Assembly: GCF_900090225.1 (NCBI RefSeq)
Contig: NZ_FMHY01000002.1
Span: forward strand, 1,240,001 to 1,304,000
Length of the DNA stretch: 64,000 nucleotides
Source of the DNA: Micromonospora eburnea
GTDB lineage: Bacteria; Actinomycetota; Actinomycetes; Mycobacteriales; Micromonosporaceae
Direction of reading: 5' to 3'
Shown here in pieces: positions 55,951-64,000 of this stretch. The position numbers were made by a program, and so were the translations under genes. The first letter of the stretch is position 1. Every line of letters starts with the position of its first letter. Below the pieces are notes generated by a model. That model had not been told where the DNA came from. It worked only from the letters and a program-made list of their open reading frames with translations, and did not search any database.

Positions 55951-56952
55951 CAGCGCGGCGGGGAGGCGTAGTTCGGCGAGGACCGCGCGGTGGTCGCTGC
56001 CGGGCACCGGGCGCACTTTGACGGCGCGTACCGCGATGCGCCGGTCGACCAGCACGTGGTCGATGGTGACCGGCGGGATCGGGTCGCCGTCGTACGGGCC
56101 CCAGGTGCCGGCGAGCCCGGCGCCGGCCGCGTCGGCGGCGTCGGCGTACCCGGTGTCGATCAGGTTCCGCAGCGGGGCGTGGTCGAGGGTGGCGTTGAAG
56201 TCCCCGGCCAGGATGCTCAGCCGTCCCCGTGGCGTGGCCGGCGGCTGCCCGCGCAGGTCGGTCCGCCAGTCCGGCACCACGTTGACGGCGTACGGGGCGG
56301 CCGGGTGCGCCGACTCCACCCGTACGGGTGGCGCGCCCGGCACCGCCAGCGTCCCGTACGCCTGGGTGAAGCCGAAGCCCCGGTTGCGCCGGAACCCGCC
56401 CTCGTCGAGCGGGAAACGCGCGTACAGCCCGGAGCCGGTGGTGCCGACCTCCGGGTTCAGCACCCGGTGGGGCAGCAGGGCGGCCAGCCCGAGGCGGTCC
56501 AGTTCGGCCGCGATCTCCGGGGTGAACTCCTGCACGGTCAGCACGTCCACCCGCTGCGTGCGGACCAGGTCGATCAGCCGGGCCGGGTCGGCGCTGCCCT
56601 TGAGCAGGTTGGCGGTGAGCAGCCGCAGCGTCGGCCCGCCGGCCGCCGGCTGTGGGGCGGCGACCGCGCGTGGGGCGACCGCGCCGATGAGCGCCAGCGC
56701 CGTGAGCGCCGCGACCACCGCCGCCGCCCACCTTCGCAGGGCGAGCGCCAGCACCAGGGGGAGCAGGGAACCGGCCGCGACGTACGGCGTGAAGGCGACC
56801 GCCTGCACCAACGGCCCCCGGTCCGACCCGGCCAGCCGGAGCGCCGCCCAGGCGGCGGCGGGCGCGACGGCGAGCCAGCACGCCGCTGTCGCGATCCGGT
56901 GGTTCCGGCCCTTCCGGGCCGCGCTCCGTTCCTCGTCCGTGATCGCGGTCAC
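55948..56952 (-). CDS. Membrane endonuclease/exonuclease/phosphatase-family protein
   Basis: 334 residues: three or four N-terminal hydrophobic segments (about 20-105) followed by an EEP-fold domain (LRLLTANLLKGSADPARL, metal and catalytic motifs LTVQEFTPE, AGDFNATLDHAPL and a C-terminal GSDHRAVLAEL). The domain would face outside the cell. It might cleave phosphodiesters in lipids or nucleic acids; substrate unknown. GTG 56952 (VTAITDEERSAAR) is taken as start; the frame is open to 57141. Its stop codon lies inside the 51-bp palindrome. Confidence 0.85.
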   Translation of the reverse strand: MTAITDEERSAARKGRNHRIATAACWLAVAPAAAWAALRLAGSDRGPLVQAVAFTPYVAAGSLLPLVLALALRRWAAAVVAALTALALIGAVAPRAVAAPQPAAGGPTLRLLTANLLKGSADPARLIDLVRTQRVDVLTVQEFTPEIAAELDRLGLAALLPHRVLNPEVGTTGSGLYARFPLDEGGFRRNRGFGFTQAYGTLAVPGAPPVRVESAHPAAPYAVNVVPDWRTDLRGQPPATPRGRLSILAGDFNATLDHAPLRNLIDTGYADAADAAGAGLAGTWGPYDGDPIPPVTIDHVLVDRRIAVRAVKVRPVPGSDHRAVLAELRLPAAL

Positions 56953-57146
56953 GGCGTCACCGTACCGTCCGGCGGCCCGTGGCGACGCCCGGCCGGCGGT
57001 CCGGTCTGCGTCGGTCTGCGCCGTCGGAACCCCGGTCGTGCGGTTGCGTCCCGACGGGGGGAGTCGTCCCGGTCCGGCCCTGGAACGACCTGGCCGGGGC
57101 CGATAATCCCACGTTTGTCCGACCGCCCGTACGGGAAGCAAGCACC

Positions 57147-58196
57147 GTGACGGACATCTCGGACACCCTGGCCAGCGTGCCCAGCCCGGTCGAAGCCGAC
57201 GCCGGCGGCGTCGAGCTGGAACAGACCCTATTCGAGGTCAAGCGCGTGATCGTGGGGCAGGACCGTCTCGTCGAGCGCCTGCTCACCGCCCTGGTCGCCG
57301 ACGGACACTGCCTGCTGGAGGGCGTGCCCGGAGTGGCCAAGACCCTCGCCGCGCAGACCCTCGCCACCGTCGTGGGCGGCACCTTCTCCCGTATCCAGTT
57401 CACCCCCGACCTGGTCCCCTCGGACATCGTCGGTACCCGCATCTATCGCGCCTCCACCGAGGCGTTCGACGTCGAGCTGGGACCGATCATGGCGAACCTG
57501 GTCCTCGCCGACGAGATCAACCGGGCTCCGGCCAAGGTGCAGTCGGCGCTGCTGGAGGCCATGGCCGAACGGCAGGTCTCCATCGGCGGACGGACCTGGT
57601 CGGTCCCCGAGCCGTTCCTGGTGCTCGCGACCCAGAACCCGATCGAGTCGGAGGGCGTCTACCAGCTCCCGGAGGCGCAGCGTGACCGGTTCCTCATGAA
57701 GGTCGTGGTCGACTATCCGAGCGACGCCGACGAGCTGGCCATCCTCTACCGCATGAGCAGCGACCGGCCGACGCCCCGGCAGGTGCTCGACCCGGCCCGG
57801 CTGCGTGAACTCCAGCGTCGGGCCGGTCAGATCTTCGTCCACCACGCGCTCGCCGAGTACGTCGTCCGGCTCATCCTCGCCACCCGGGACCCGGGCCGGT
57901 TCGGGCTGCCCGACATCGCGCCGCTGCTGGCGTACGGGGCGAGTCCCCGGGCCACCCTCGGTCTGGTCGCCGCCGCCCGCGCCCAGGCGCTGATCCGGGG
58001 CCGGGAGTACGTGCTCCCGGAGGACGTCCGGGAGCTGGCGGTGGACGTGCTGGCCCACCGGCTGGTGCTCTCCTTCGACGCGGTGGCCGACGGGGTGTCC
58101 GCCGAGTCGGTCGTCCGCCGGCTGATCGAGGCGGTGCCACCGCCCCGGGTCGTCGCCGGTCGCCCCGAGACGGCGTCCGACCTGGCGGCGGCATGA
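57147..58196 (+). CDS. MoxR-family AAA+ ATPase
   Basis: 349 residues with Walker A GVPGVAKT (about 56), Walker B LVLADEINRAPAK and sensor/Arg-finger EAQRDRFLMK. MoxR ATPases work as chaperones for assembly of metal-containing or membrane complexes, normally encoded with DUF58 and VWA proteins as here. GTG 57147 gives VTDISDTLASVPS. Its TGA overlaps the ATG of the DUF58 gene at 58193. Confidence 0.93.
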   Translation: MTDISDTLASVPSPVEADAGGVELEQTLFEVKRVIVGQDRLVERLLTALVADGHCLLEGVPGVAKTLAAQTLATVVGGTFSRIQFTPDLVPSDIVGTRIYRASTEAFDVELGPIMANLVLADEINRAPAKVQSALLEAMAERQVSIGGRTWSVPEPFLVLATQNPIESEGVYQLPEAQRDRFLMKVVVDYPSDADELAILYRMSSDRPTPRQVLDPARLRELQRRAGQIFVHHALAEYVVRLILATRDPGRFGLPDIAPLLAYGASPRATLGLVAAARAQALIRGREYVLPEDVRELAVDVLAHRLVLSFDAVADGVSAESVVRRLIEAVPPPRVVAGRPETASDLAAA

Positions 58197-59194
58197 GGCG
58201 CCGGGCCGCCCCGACCCGACCCGAGCCCGGCCTGGCGGATCTCGCCCCCGACCAGCGGCTGCGCCGGCTCGAACTGACCGTCGCCCGTCGCCTCGACGGG
58301 CTGCTGCACGGCCAGTACCGTGGCCTGCTGCCCGGTCCGGGCAGCGAGGTGGCCGGCAGTCGGGAGTACCGCCCCGGCGAGGACGAGGTACGCCGGATGG
58401 ACTGGGCGGTCACCGCGCGGACCACCGTTCCGCACGTCCGCGAGGTCGACGCCGACCGCGAGCTGACCACCTGGCTGCTGGTCGACGCCAGCCCCAGCAT
58501 GGAGTACGGCACCGCCACGTTGGACAAACGCGAACTCGCGGTGGCCGCCGTGGCGGCGGTCGGGTTCCTCACCGCGGGCGTCGGCAACCGCCTCGGCGCG
58601 CAGGTGCTCACCCCCGACGGGCTGCGCCGGTTCCCGGCCCGCGGCGGGCGGACGCACCTGCTCGGGCTGCTGCGCGCCCTGCTCGGCGCGCCCCGTACCG
58701 GCGGATACGAGGAGGCCACGGCACCCACTCCGCCGAGCCTCGCGGACGGGCTGGCCGGCGTCCAGCGGGTGGCCACCCGGCGCGGCCTGGTGGTGGTCGT
58801 CTCCGACTTCCTCGACGGGCTGCCCGACGACCCGGACGCCGCCCCGCCCTGGGAGGCGGCGCTGCGCCGGCTCGCCGTCCGGCACCAGGTGCTCGCGGTG
58901 GAGGTGACCGACCCGCGCGAGCTGGAACTGCCGGACATCGGCCTGATCACCCTGGTCGACCCGGAGACCGGCCGGCGTCGCGAGGTGTGGACCGGCGACC
59001 GGGCCCTGCGGGAACGGTACGCCCAGGCCGCCGCCGCCCAGCGTGACCAGGTACGCGACGTGCTGCGCCGGGCCGGGGCGGCCCACCTGGCGCTGCGTAC
59101 CGATCGGGACTGGGCGGCCGACATCGTGCGGCACGTGCACCACCAGCGCCGGCTGGCCGCCGCGCCCGCCCCGGCCCGGGGAGGTGGCGCGTGA
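58193..59194 (+). CDS. DUF58 domain protein
   Basis: 333 residues; the DUF58 signature SEVAGSREYRPGEDEVRRMDWAVTA begins at about 52 (read in two parts, with MDWAVTART), followed by a von Willebrand-like section with LVDASPSMEYG. It is the usual second gene of MoxR operons. Overlaps moxR by ATGA and the VWA gene by GTGA at 59191. Function: probably part of a membrane-associated assembly machine; details unknown for the family. Confidence 0.9.
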   Translation: MRRRAAPTRPEPGLADLAPDQRLRRLELTVARRLDGLLHGQYRGLLPGPGSEVAGSREYRPGEDEVRRMDWAVTARTTVPHVREVDADRELTTWLLVDASPSMEYGTATLDKRELAVAAVAAVGFLTAGVGNRLGAQVLTPDGLRRFPARGGRTHLLGLLRALLGAPRTGGYEEATAPTPPSLADGLAGVQRVATRRGLVVVVSDFLDGLPDDPDAAPPWEAALRRLAVRHQVLAVEVTDPRELELPDIGLITLVDPETGRRREVWTGDRALRERYAQAAAAQRDQVRDVLRRAGAAHLALRTDRDWAADIVRHVHHQRRLAAAPAPARGGGA

Positions 59195-60150
59195 CCTGGC
59201 AGTCACCCGCCCGGCTCTGGCTCCTGCTCGGCGTCGCCGCGCTCGTCGTCGGCTACCTGGCGATGCAGCGTCGGCAGAGCCGGTACGCGGTCCGCTTCAC
59301 CAACCTGCGTCTGCTGGACCGGGTCGCGCCGCGCCGGCCCGCCTGGCGCCGGCACGTGCCGGCGGGGCTCTTCCTCGCCATGCTCGCGCTGCTGGTGGTC
59401 GGCTTCGCCCGGCCCAGCGCCGAGGTGCGGGTGCCCCGGGAACGGGCCACCGTGATGGTGGCGGTGGACGTCTCCACCTCGATGCTCGCCACCGACGTCG
59501 ACCCGGACCGGCTGACCGCCGCCAAACAGGCCGCCCGCCGGTTCGTCGACGGCCTGCCCAAGGAGTTCAACGTCGGGCTGGTCGCCTTCGCCGGCAGCGC
59601 GGCGGTGCTGGTCCCGCCGGGCACCGACCGGGACGCCCTGCACGAGGGGATCGGGCGGCTCGCGGAGGGGGTCACCGGCGTGCAGGGCACCGCCATCGGG
59701 GAGGCGATCAGCACCTCGCTGGGCGCGGTGAAGAGCCTGGACGCCAAGGCCGCCAAGGACCCGCCGCCGGCCCGGATCATCCTGCTCTCCGACGGCGCGA
59801 ACACCTCCGGGACGGACCCGATGGAGGCCGCCGCCCAGGCCGTGGCGGCCAAGGTCCCGGTGCACACCATCTCCTTCGGCACCCCGTCCGGTTTCGTCGA
59901 CCGGGGCGGGCGGCCCATCCAGGTACCGGTCGACGGGCAGACCCTCAAGGCGGTCGCCGAGGAGACGGGAGGCGGCTTCCATGAGGCGACCACCGCCGCC
60001 GAGCTGCGTGCCGTGTACGAGGACATCGGCACGTCGGTCGGCTACCGCAAGGAACGGCAGGACGTCTCCGCCCGCTTCATCGGTCTCGGACTGGTCTTCG
60101 CCATGGGTGCGGCCGCCGGATCCCTTCGGTGGTTCTCCCGGCTGCCCTGA
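59191..60150 (+). CDS. VWA-domain membrane protein (BatA-like)
   Basis: 319 residues. Hydrophobic segments near 9-24 and 51-70 flank a short basic region, then a von Willebrand A domain with MIDAS motif DVSTSMLATD (about 92) and a C-terminal hydrophobic segment (about 290-315). The domain should face outside. GTG 59191 is coupled to the preceding stop. Third gene of the MoxR operon. Confidence 0.9.
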   Translation: MTWQSPARLWLLLGVAALVVGYLAMQRRQSRYAVRFTNLRLLDRVAPRRPAWRRHVPAGLFLAMLALLVVGFARPSAEVRVPRERATVMVAVDVSTSMLATDVDPDRLTAAKQAARRFVDGLPKEFNVGLVAFAGSAAVLVPPGTDRDALHEGIGRLAEGVTGVQGTAIGEAISTSLGAVKSLDAKAAKDPPPARIILLSDGANTSGTDPMEAAAQAVAAKVPVHTISFGTPSGFVDRGGRPIQVPVDGQTLKAVAEETGGGFHEATTAAELRAVYEDIGTSVGYRKERQDVSARFIGLGLVFAMGAAAGSLRWFSRLP

Positions 60151-60198
60151 TCCGCACCACCCATCCGGCATGTCGGCACGACACGTGAGGAGCCAGGT

Positions 60199-61059
60199 AT
60201 GGCAGTGCAGACCGGACTCGGCGAGCCACGCGGCCCGTGGTTCGTCTCGCCCGAGCTGGATCCGGACGGGCGCGGGCGCTGGGACGTACCCGGATCGGAG
60301 CGGGGCCCGGGGCCGCGGGGCTGGCGGGGCCGGCTGCTCAGCGCGGTGGCGGTGGTGGCCGTCTCCACGCTCTCCGGGGCGGCGGCCGGTAGCTGGGTCG
60401 CCGACCGTGACGCGTCCGGGCCGGCGGCGGCCTCCGCCGCGCCGGTGCCGGCGGAGCTGGTCACCGCAGCCGAGAAGACCGTGCCGGGGGTGGTCTCGGT
60501 GATGGTCGGCGGGGCGTCCGGGTCGTCGGCCAGCGGTTCCGGCTTCGCCCTCGACCACGAGCAGCACATCGTGACCAACGACCACATCCTGGCCAAGGGC
60601 GGCTCCGGGCCGGTGACCGTGGAGACGTCCGACGGCCGCCGGTTCACCGCCGAGGTGGTCGGGCGGGAGCCGAACAGCGACCTGGCGGTGCTCAGGGTGC
60701 CCGCGTCGGCCGGGCTGCCTCCGCTGCCACTGGCCAAGCCCAACTCCACCCGGGTCGGCGAGCCGGTCCTGGCGGTCGGGTCGCCGCTCGGCCTCTCCGG
60801 CACGGTGACGGCCGGTATCGTCAGCGCGCTCAACCGGCAGGTACGCATCGGCAACGGCCGGCACACCGCGGTGCAGACCGATGCCTCGATCAACCCGGGC
60901 AACTCGGGTGGCCCGCTGGTCAACGCGCGGGGTGAGGTGGTCGGGGTGAACACCGCCATTGCCACGATCGACGGCAACGGGTCGATCGGCATCGGGTTCG
61001 CGATCCCGATCGACCAGGTGCAGCAGACGGCCGACACGATCATCGGACGGGGTGGCTGA
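60199..61059 (+). CDS. Trypsin-like (HtrA/DegP-type) serine protease without PDZ domain
   Basis: 286 residues. A basic Pro/Gly-rich N-terminus, one membrane segment (about 49-67: LLSAVAVVAVSTLSGAAAG) and an extracellular S1C protease domain. The triad is His 129 (TNDHILAKG), Asp 161 (NSDLAVLRV) and Ser 236 (GNSGGPLVN). Unlike DegP it stops after the protease domain, so it lacks PDZ regulation. Starts 49 nt after the MoxR operon, perhaps co-transcribed. GAGGAGCC lies upstream of ATG 60199. Confidence 0.9.
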   Translation: MAVQTGLGEPRGPWFVSPELDPDGRGRWDVPGSERGPGPRGWRGRLLSAVAVVAVSTLSGAAAGSWVADRDASGPAAASAAPVPAELVTAAEKTVPGVVSVMVGGASGSSASGSGFALDHEQHIVTNDHILAKGGSGPVTVETSDGRRFTAEVVGREPNSDLAVLRVPASAGLPPLPLAKPNSTRVGEPVLAVGSPLGLSGTVTAGIVSALNRQVRIGNGRHTAVQTDASINPGNSGGPLVNARGEVVGVNTAIATIDGNGSIGIGFAIPIDQVQQTADTIIGRGG

Positions 61060-61187
61060 CCGTCGGTCAGGCCGTGACCTGCGGAGGTGGGCCCAGGCCA
61101 GCCGGTCGGATCGGGTGAACTGTCGGATATCAGGCGTGAGACCATCGGACCATGGAAATATCACGCTGAGTATGGATACTGGCGTGG

Positions 61188-61493
61188 GTGGAGCAAGCTG
61201 TCATCGCGGCCCTCCTCCTGGTGGGCCTGGTCATCGGCACCGGCGTCGGCGCGTCGTACGCCCGCGCGAAGCGTGGCTGGAAGGACTACCAGACCGCCCG
61301 GAACACCGTGCCCACCACCCGGCGGACCGCCTGGCTGGCGATTCGAGCGGTCCTCACCAAGGTGGGCGTGATCGCCCTGCTGCTCGGTGGCGCGGCCGCG
61401 TACGCGGCGGTCGGGTCGGACCACGAGCCGGCGGGTCCGGCACCCACCCCGACCGTGACAACTCCCGCGCCGGGTCACCCGTCCGGGCGATAG
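61188..61493 (+). CDS. Small two-helix membrane protein
   Basis: 101 residues: hydrophobic segments at 5-22 (VIAALLLVGLVIGTGVGA) and about 56-75, with a basic loop between and a Pro/Thr-rich C-terminus. GTG 61188 has GATACT at 61175-61180, 7 nt upstream, suggesting leaderless expression. I do not recognise the family. The TAG stop (61491-61493) is also the start of the -10 box of arfB. Confidence 0.65.
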   Translation: MEQAVIAALLLVGLVIGTGVGASYARAKRGWKDYQTARNTVPTTRRTAWLAIRAVLTKVGVIALLLGGAAAYAAVGSDHEPAGPAPTPTVTTPAPGHPSGR

Positions 61494-61502
61494 CCTCAGG
61501 GC

Positions 61503-61928
61503 GTGGATGACGGACTGCGGGTGACCGAGCGACTTGTGGTCCCCGCCGCCGAGCTGCGCGAGCGTTTCTCCCGCTCGTCCGGGCCGGGCGGGCAGGGGGT
61601 CAACACCGCCGACTCCCGGGTGGAGCTCAGTTTCGACCTGGCCGGCTCGCCGAGCGTGCCCGAGCGGCTGCGCGTACGCGCGCTGGAGCGGCTCGCCGGC
61701 CGGCTGGTCGACGGCGTACTGACCGTGGCCGCCAGCGAGCACCGGGCGCAACTGGCCAACCGGGAGGCCGCCCGCGACCGGATGGCCGCCCTGTTGCGTG
61801 CGGCGGTCGCCCCGCCGCCGAAACCCCGCCGCCCGACCCGACCGTCCCGGGCGGCGAAGGAGCGCCGTCTGGCCGACAAGAAACGCCAGTCCCAGCGCAA
61901 GCGCGACCGGCGGGTGGACGGCGACTGA
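61503..61928 (+). CDS. arfB: Alternative ribosome-rescue factor
   Basis: 141 residues. The N-terminal release-factor domain carries the catalytic GGQ at 29-31 (SGPGGQGVNT), and the C-terminus is a Lys/Arg-rich tail (KERRLADKKRQSQRKRD) that enters the mRNA channel. ArfB (YaeJ) hydrolyses peptidyl-tRNA on ribosomes stalled without a stop codon. GTG 61503 has TAGCCT at 61491-61496 as probable leaderless -10. Confidence 0.9.
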   Translation: MDDGLRVTERLVVPAAELRERFSRSSGPGGQGVNTADSRVELSFDLAGSPSVPERLRVRALERLAGRLVDGVLTVAASEHRAQLANREAARDRMAALLRAAVAPPPKPRRPTRPSRAAKERRLADKKRQSQRKRDRRVDGD

Positions 61929-62035
61929 CGCCGGGCAGGTCGCCGTGGCGGATCCGACCGGCGACCGGCTCGCGCGAGGCGGCCACGGGCCGAATCCGGG
62001 ACCCGCCACGCCGCGACCGGCCGCCGCAAAACGGG

Positions 62036-62064
62036 TTGTCTCCGGTTGCCCTGCCGCCCACAAT
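62036..62064 (+). promoter_or_regulatory. Promoter of a leaderless GNAT gene
   Basis: TTGTCT at 62036-62041 and CACAAT at 62059-62064 with 17 bp between them. The ATG at 62072 starts 7 nt after the -10, and no ribosome site lies between. Confidence 0.65.
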
Positions 62065-62071
62065 TCGCCGC

Positions 62072-62659
62072 ATGTCCGCCGACTTCTCCGTCAAGCCCAC
62101 CCTCACCGGTGACCGGGTCGTGCTGCGTCCGTTCGTCGACGACGACATCGCCACCTTCGAGGTCATCCTGGCCGACCCGGAGGTGGCCCGGCTCACCGGC
62201 AGCCCGCCGGAGCCGTTCGACGCGGGTCGGCTCCGCGCCTGGTACGGCACCCGCAACAGCCAGACCGACCGGCTCGACCTGGCGGTGGTGGACAAGGCGA
62301 CCGGGACCTGCGTCGGCGAGGTGGTCCTCAACGAGTGGGACGGCGACAACCGCAACTGCAACTTCCGCACCCTGATCGGCCCCGCCGGCCGGGACCGGGG
62401 GCTCGGCACCGAGGCGGTGCGGCTGGTCGTCGGGTACGGCTTCGAGCAGCTCGGCCTGCACCGGATCTCGTTGGAGGTGTTCGCGTTCAACCCGCGCGCC
62501 CGGCGGGTCTACGAGAAGGTCGGCTTCGTCGCCGAGGGCACGCTGCGCCAGGTGCTCCGCGACGGCGAGCAGTGGGTCGACGCCACCGTCATGTCGATCC
62601 TCGCGCCGGAGTGGGCGGTCCACCGGGGCCACCCGGCGGGTGCAGCCGTGCCAACGTGA
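62072..62659 (+). CDS. GNAT N-acetyltransferase (RimJ/RimL type)
   Basis: 195 residues with TLTGDRVVLRPFVDDDI at the N-terminus and the acetyl-CoA-binding RDRGLGTEAVRLVVGYGF, followed by NPRARRVYEKVGFVAEG, typical of the RimJ/RimL-like group. Substrate (ribosomal protein, antibiotic or small amine) not known. ATG 62072 gives MSADFSVKP; the frame to 62036 lies within the promoter. It faces a convergent gene across the inverted repeat at 62785-62860. Confidence 0.9.
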   Translation: MSADFSVKPTLTGDRVVLRPFVDDDIATFEVILADPEVARLTGSPPEPFDAGRLRAWYGTRNSQTDRLDLAVVDKATGTCVGEVVLNEWDGDNRNCNFRTLIGPAGRDRGLGTEAVRLVVGYGFEQLGLHRISLEVFAFNPRARRVYEKVGFVAEGTLRQVLRDGEQWVDATVMSILAPEWAVHRGHPAGAAVPT

Positions 62660-62784
62660 GCTGGAACGGGGCTCTCGCCCCGGCCGCCCAGGCCACCTTC
62701 GGTTTCCTGGCCGACGCGCCCGGCGGGAACCGCGTACCGGCGGTGAGCTGCACCGCGAGCTGACCCCGCCCGGGGCCGCTGCAA

Positions 62785-62860
62785 GGATCAACTCCGTATG
62801 CGGTAACCGGTGGTCTCGTAGCCGGTTGTGACCACAAGGTGCCGCACACGGAGTTGACCA
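62785..62860. repeat. Long intergenic inverted repeat between convergent genes
   Basis: Arms 62785-62803 and 62842-62860 match at 16 of 19 positions, and an inner AACCGG / CCGGTT pairing is present. It lies between the GNAT gene and the reverse gene at 62874 and is the fourth distinct inverted-repeat type seen in intergenic gaps of this window. Confidence 0.7.
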
Positions 62861-62873
62861 AGAGGCATCGTGG

Positions 62874-63764
62874 TCAGCCGTCCGAGGCGGCGAGGAGCCG
62901 GTCGCATTCCGCGATCAGTCGTGCACGCAGGGGCGCGGCCCGTTCCGCGAACGACCGCTGTGCCAGCACATACTCGTGCCGGCCCTCGACGGTCTCGATT
63001 CTGACGGGCGGGTAGCCCAGTGCGGTGAGGTCGTACGGAGAGGCCCGCATGTCCAGGGTCCGGATCTCCCTGGCCAGCTCGAAGCAGTCGGCCACGAGTT
63101 CCGAGGGAACCAGGGGCGAGAGCTTGTAGGCGTACTTGTAGAGATCCATGTTGGCGTGCAGGCAGCCCGGCTGCTCCAGCGCGTGCTGGGTCTCCCGGGT
63201 CGGGGTGAGCACGTTCAGCGGCCGGGCCGGCGCGGTGAAGAACCGGTACGCGTCGAAGTGGCTGCACCGGACGCCACGCTCCTCGACGACGGCGGCGGTC
63301 GCCTCCGGGCTGAGCCGCAGCGGCCAGGCGTTGTGCCGCACCTCCTCCTGGGTCTGCCGGTAGACCATCGCCCACTCGTGCATCCCGAAGCAGCCGAGGT
63401 GGGCCGGCCGGCCGGCGGTCGCCGCGAGCAGCGTACGGATCCAGGCGAGCGACTCGGCGCGTCGTGCGCGTACCCGATCGGTGTCGAGGGTGAGCCCGGC
63501 GGCGGTGGCACGGTAGTCCCGGCCGAACCCGGCCGGGTCCGCGTCCCGCAGCAGCACGCCCGCGCCCGGATGCCAGCGGCGCAGCTGGGCGGGCCGGTGC
63601 GAGTAGTAGGTGAAGAGGAAGTCCTCCACCGGGTGCTTCACGCCGCCGCGCCGGCGGGCCAGGTGCGGCGCGAGCCAGGCGTCCACCCGCTGCTCGTGGG
63701 CACGCCGTCGGGCCTGCCAGTGGGCCGCGTCGAGCGCGGTGGCGGGGGCGAGGGCGGCGGTCAC
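62874..63764 (-). CDS. Conserved actinobacterial protein, often labelled 3-methyladenine DNA glycosylase-like
   Basis: 296 residues, GTG 63764. Conserved-looking stretches: RRGGVKHPVEDFLFTYYSHR, HLGCFGMHEWAMVYRQTQEE and HFDAYRFFTAPARPLN. No signal peptide or membrane segment. I recall closely similar actinobacterial proteins being annotated as 3-methyladenine DNA glycosylase, but I see no standard HhH-GPD or AlkA motif, so the enzymatic label should be taken as tentative. Confidence 0.7.
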   Translation of the reverse strand: MTAALAPATALDAAHWQARRRAHEQRVDAWLAPHLARRRGGVKHPVEDFLFTYYSHRPAQLRRWHPGAGVLLRDADPAGFGRDYRATAAGLTLDTDRVRARRAESLAWIRTLLAATAGRPAHLGCFGMHEWAMVYRQTQEEVRHNAWPLRLSPEATAAVVEERGVRCSHFDAYRFFTAPARPLNVLTPTRETQHALEQPGCLHANMDLYKYAYKLSPLVPSELVADCFELAREIRTLDMRASPYDLTALGYPPVRIETVEGRHEYVLAQRSFAERAAPLRARLIAECDRLLAASDG

Positions 63765-63798
63765 GGACCCCAGGGTACGACCGCCGCCCGCCCGCCGG

Positions 63799-64000
63799 TC
63801 AGGGCACGTCCACCCGGACGCCGGCGGAGAAGACGCCGCTGCGCAGCTCCAACTGTTTGGGCTGGTCGGTGCCGCGCACGCTGAAGACCAGCGGAAGGAG
63901 TACCCGGCTGCCCGCGGCGACCGGCTGGGCGAAGACGTCCCGCCCGAGGTTGGCCACCCGGGTGGCGTCCTCGTCGGTGGCGACCCAGTTGCCGCCCGGC
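63799..64000 (-). CDS. Uncharacterised protein, C-terminal end (partial)
   Basis: The reverse frame ending with TGA at 63799-63801 gives 66 residues, with beta-rich alternating pattern (RVLLPLVFSVRGTDQPKQLE ... SAGVRVDVP). It runs off the right edge. Family not recognised; the composition would suit an exported beta-sandwich domain. Confidence 0.6.
   Translation of the reverse strand, partial: PGGNWVATDEDATRVANLGRDVFAQPVAAGSRVLLPLVFSVRGTDQPKQLELRSGVFSAGVRVDVP

Overview
The window is a 64 kb stretch of a high-GC actinobacterial chromosome. Strong G/C third-position bias, frequent GTG starts, mycothiol-era housekeeping genes (ahpC-ahpD, gatCAB, ilv/leu cluster) and the intergenic palindromes point to Micromonosporaceae, most likely Micromonospora or a close relative. 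This placement rests on gene content and style, not on a database search. I see no rRNA, tRNA, prophage, insertion sequence or CRISPR array.

Layout: 0-6.4 kb carries the end of etfB, etfA, a cysteine desulfurase, mnmA, a MetE-like protein, a VOC protein and an ADP-ribosylglycohydrolase. 6.4-13.6 kb holds ligA, a first membrane GGDEF-EAL protein, and gatC-gatA, separated by three exact 80-bp tandem repeats. 13.7-17.3 kb is a surface/secreted segment: an LPXTG-anchored Ig-like repeat protein, a TrmB/LuxR-type regulator and a secreted beta-propeller. 17.4-29 kb holds gatB, an AceE-like TPP enzyme, a metallophosphoesterase, a sugar dehydrogenase lipoprotein, a 2-hydroxyacid dehydrogenase and a second GGDEF-EAL protein with a degenerate cyclase motif. 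28.2-35.4 kb is a sugar-uptake locus: LacI-type repressor, ABC transporter and beta-mannosidase.

35.5-56 kb is a branched-chain amino acid region: ilvD, ilvB-ilvN-ilvC, leuB, ilvE and cimA, with serA, a TPR protein, apbE, a phosphatase and ahpC-ahpD interspersed and a third GGDEF-EAL gene beside ilvD. Both ilvB and cimA have short leader peptides rich in Leu/Val or Ile codons followed by a T-tract terminator, so they look attenuation-controlled. 57-64 kb has a MoxR-DUF58-VWA operon, a trypsin-like protease, arfB, a GNAT acetyltransferase and hypothetical genes.

The most unusual signals are tiny open frames placed by overlapping stop/start codons at three operon junctions (gatC-gatA in triplicate, ilvB-ilvN, permease-mannosidase). 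They share a (M/V)xER start and end in the ATG of the next gene. Others are a family of near-perfect intergenic palindromes, one of which supplies the stop codons of both convergent neighbours, and two apparent single-base deletions (ilvB 5' end, TPR gene 3' end) that are either sequencing errors or real frameshifts.
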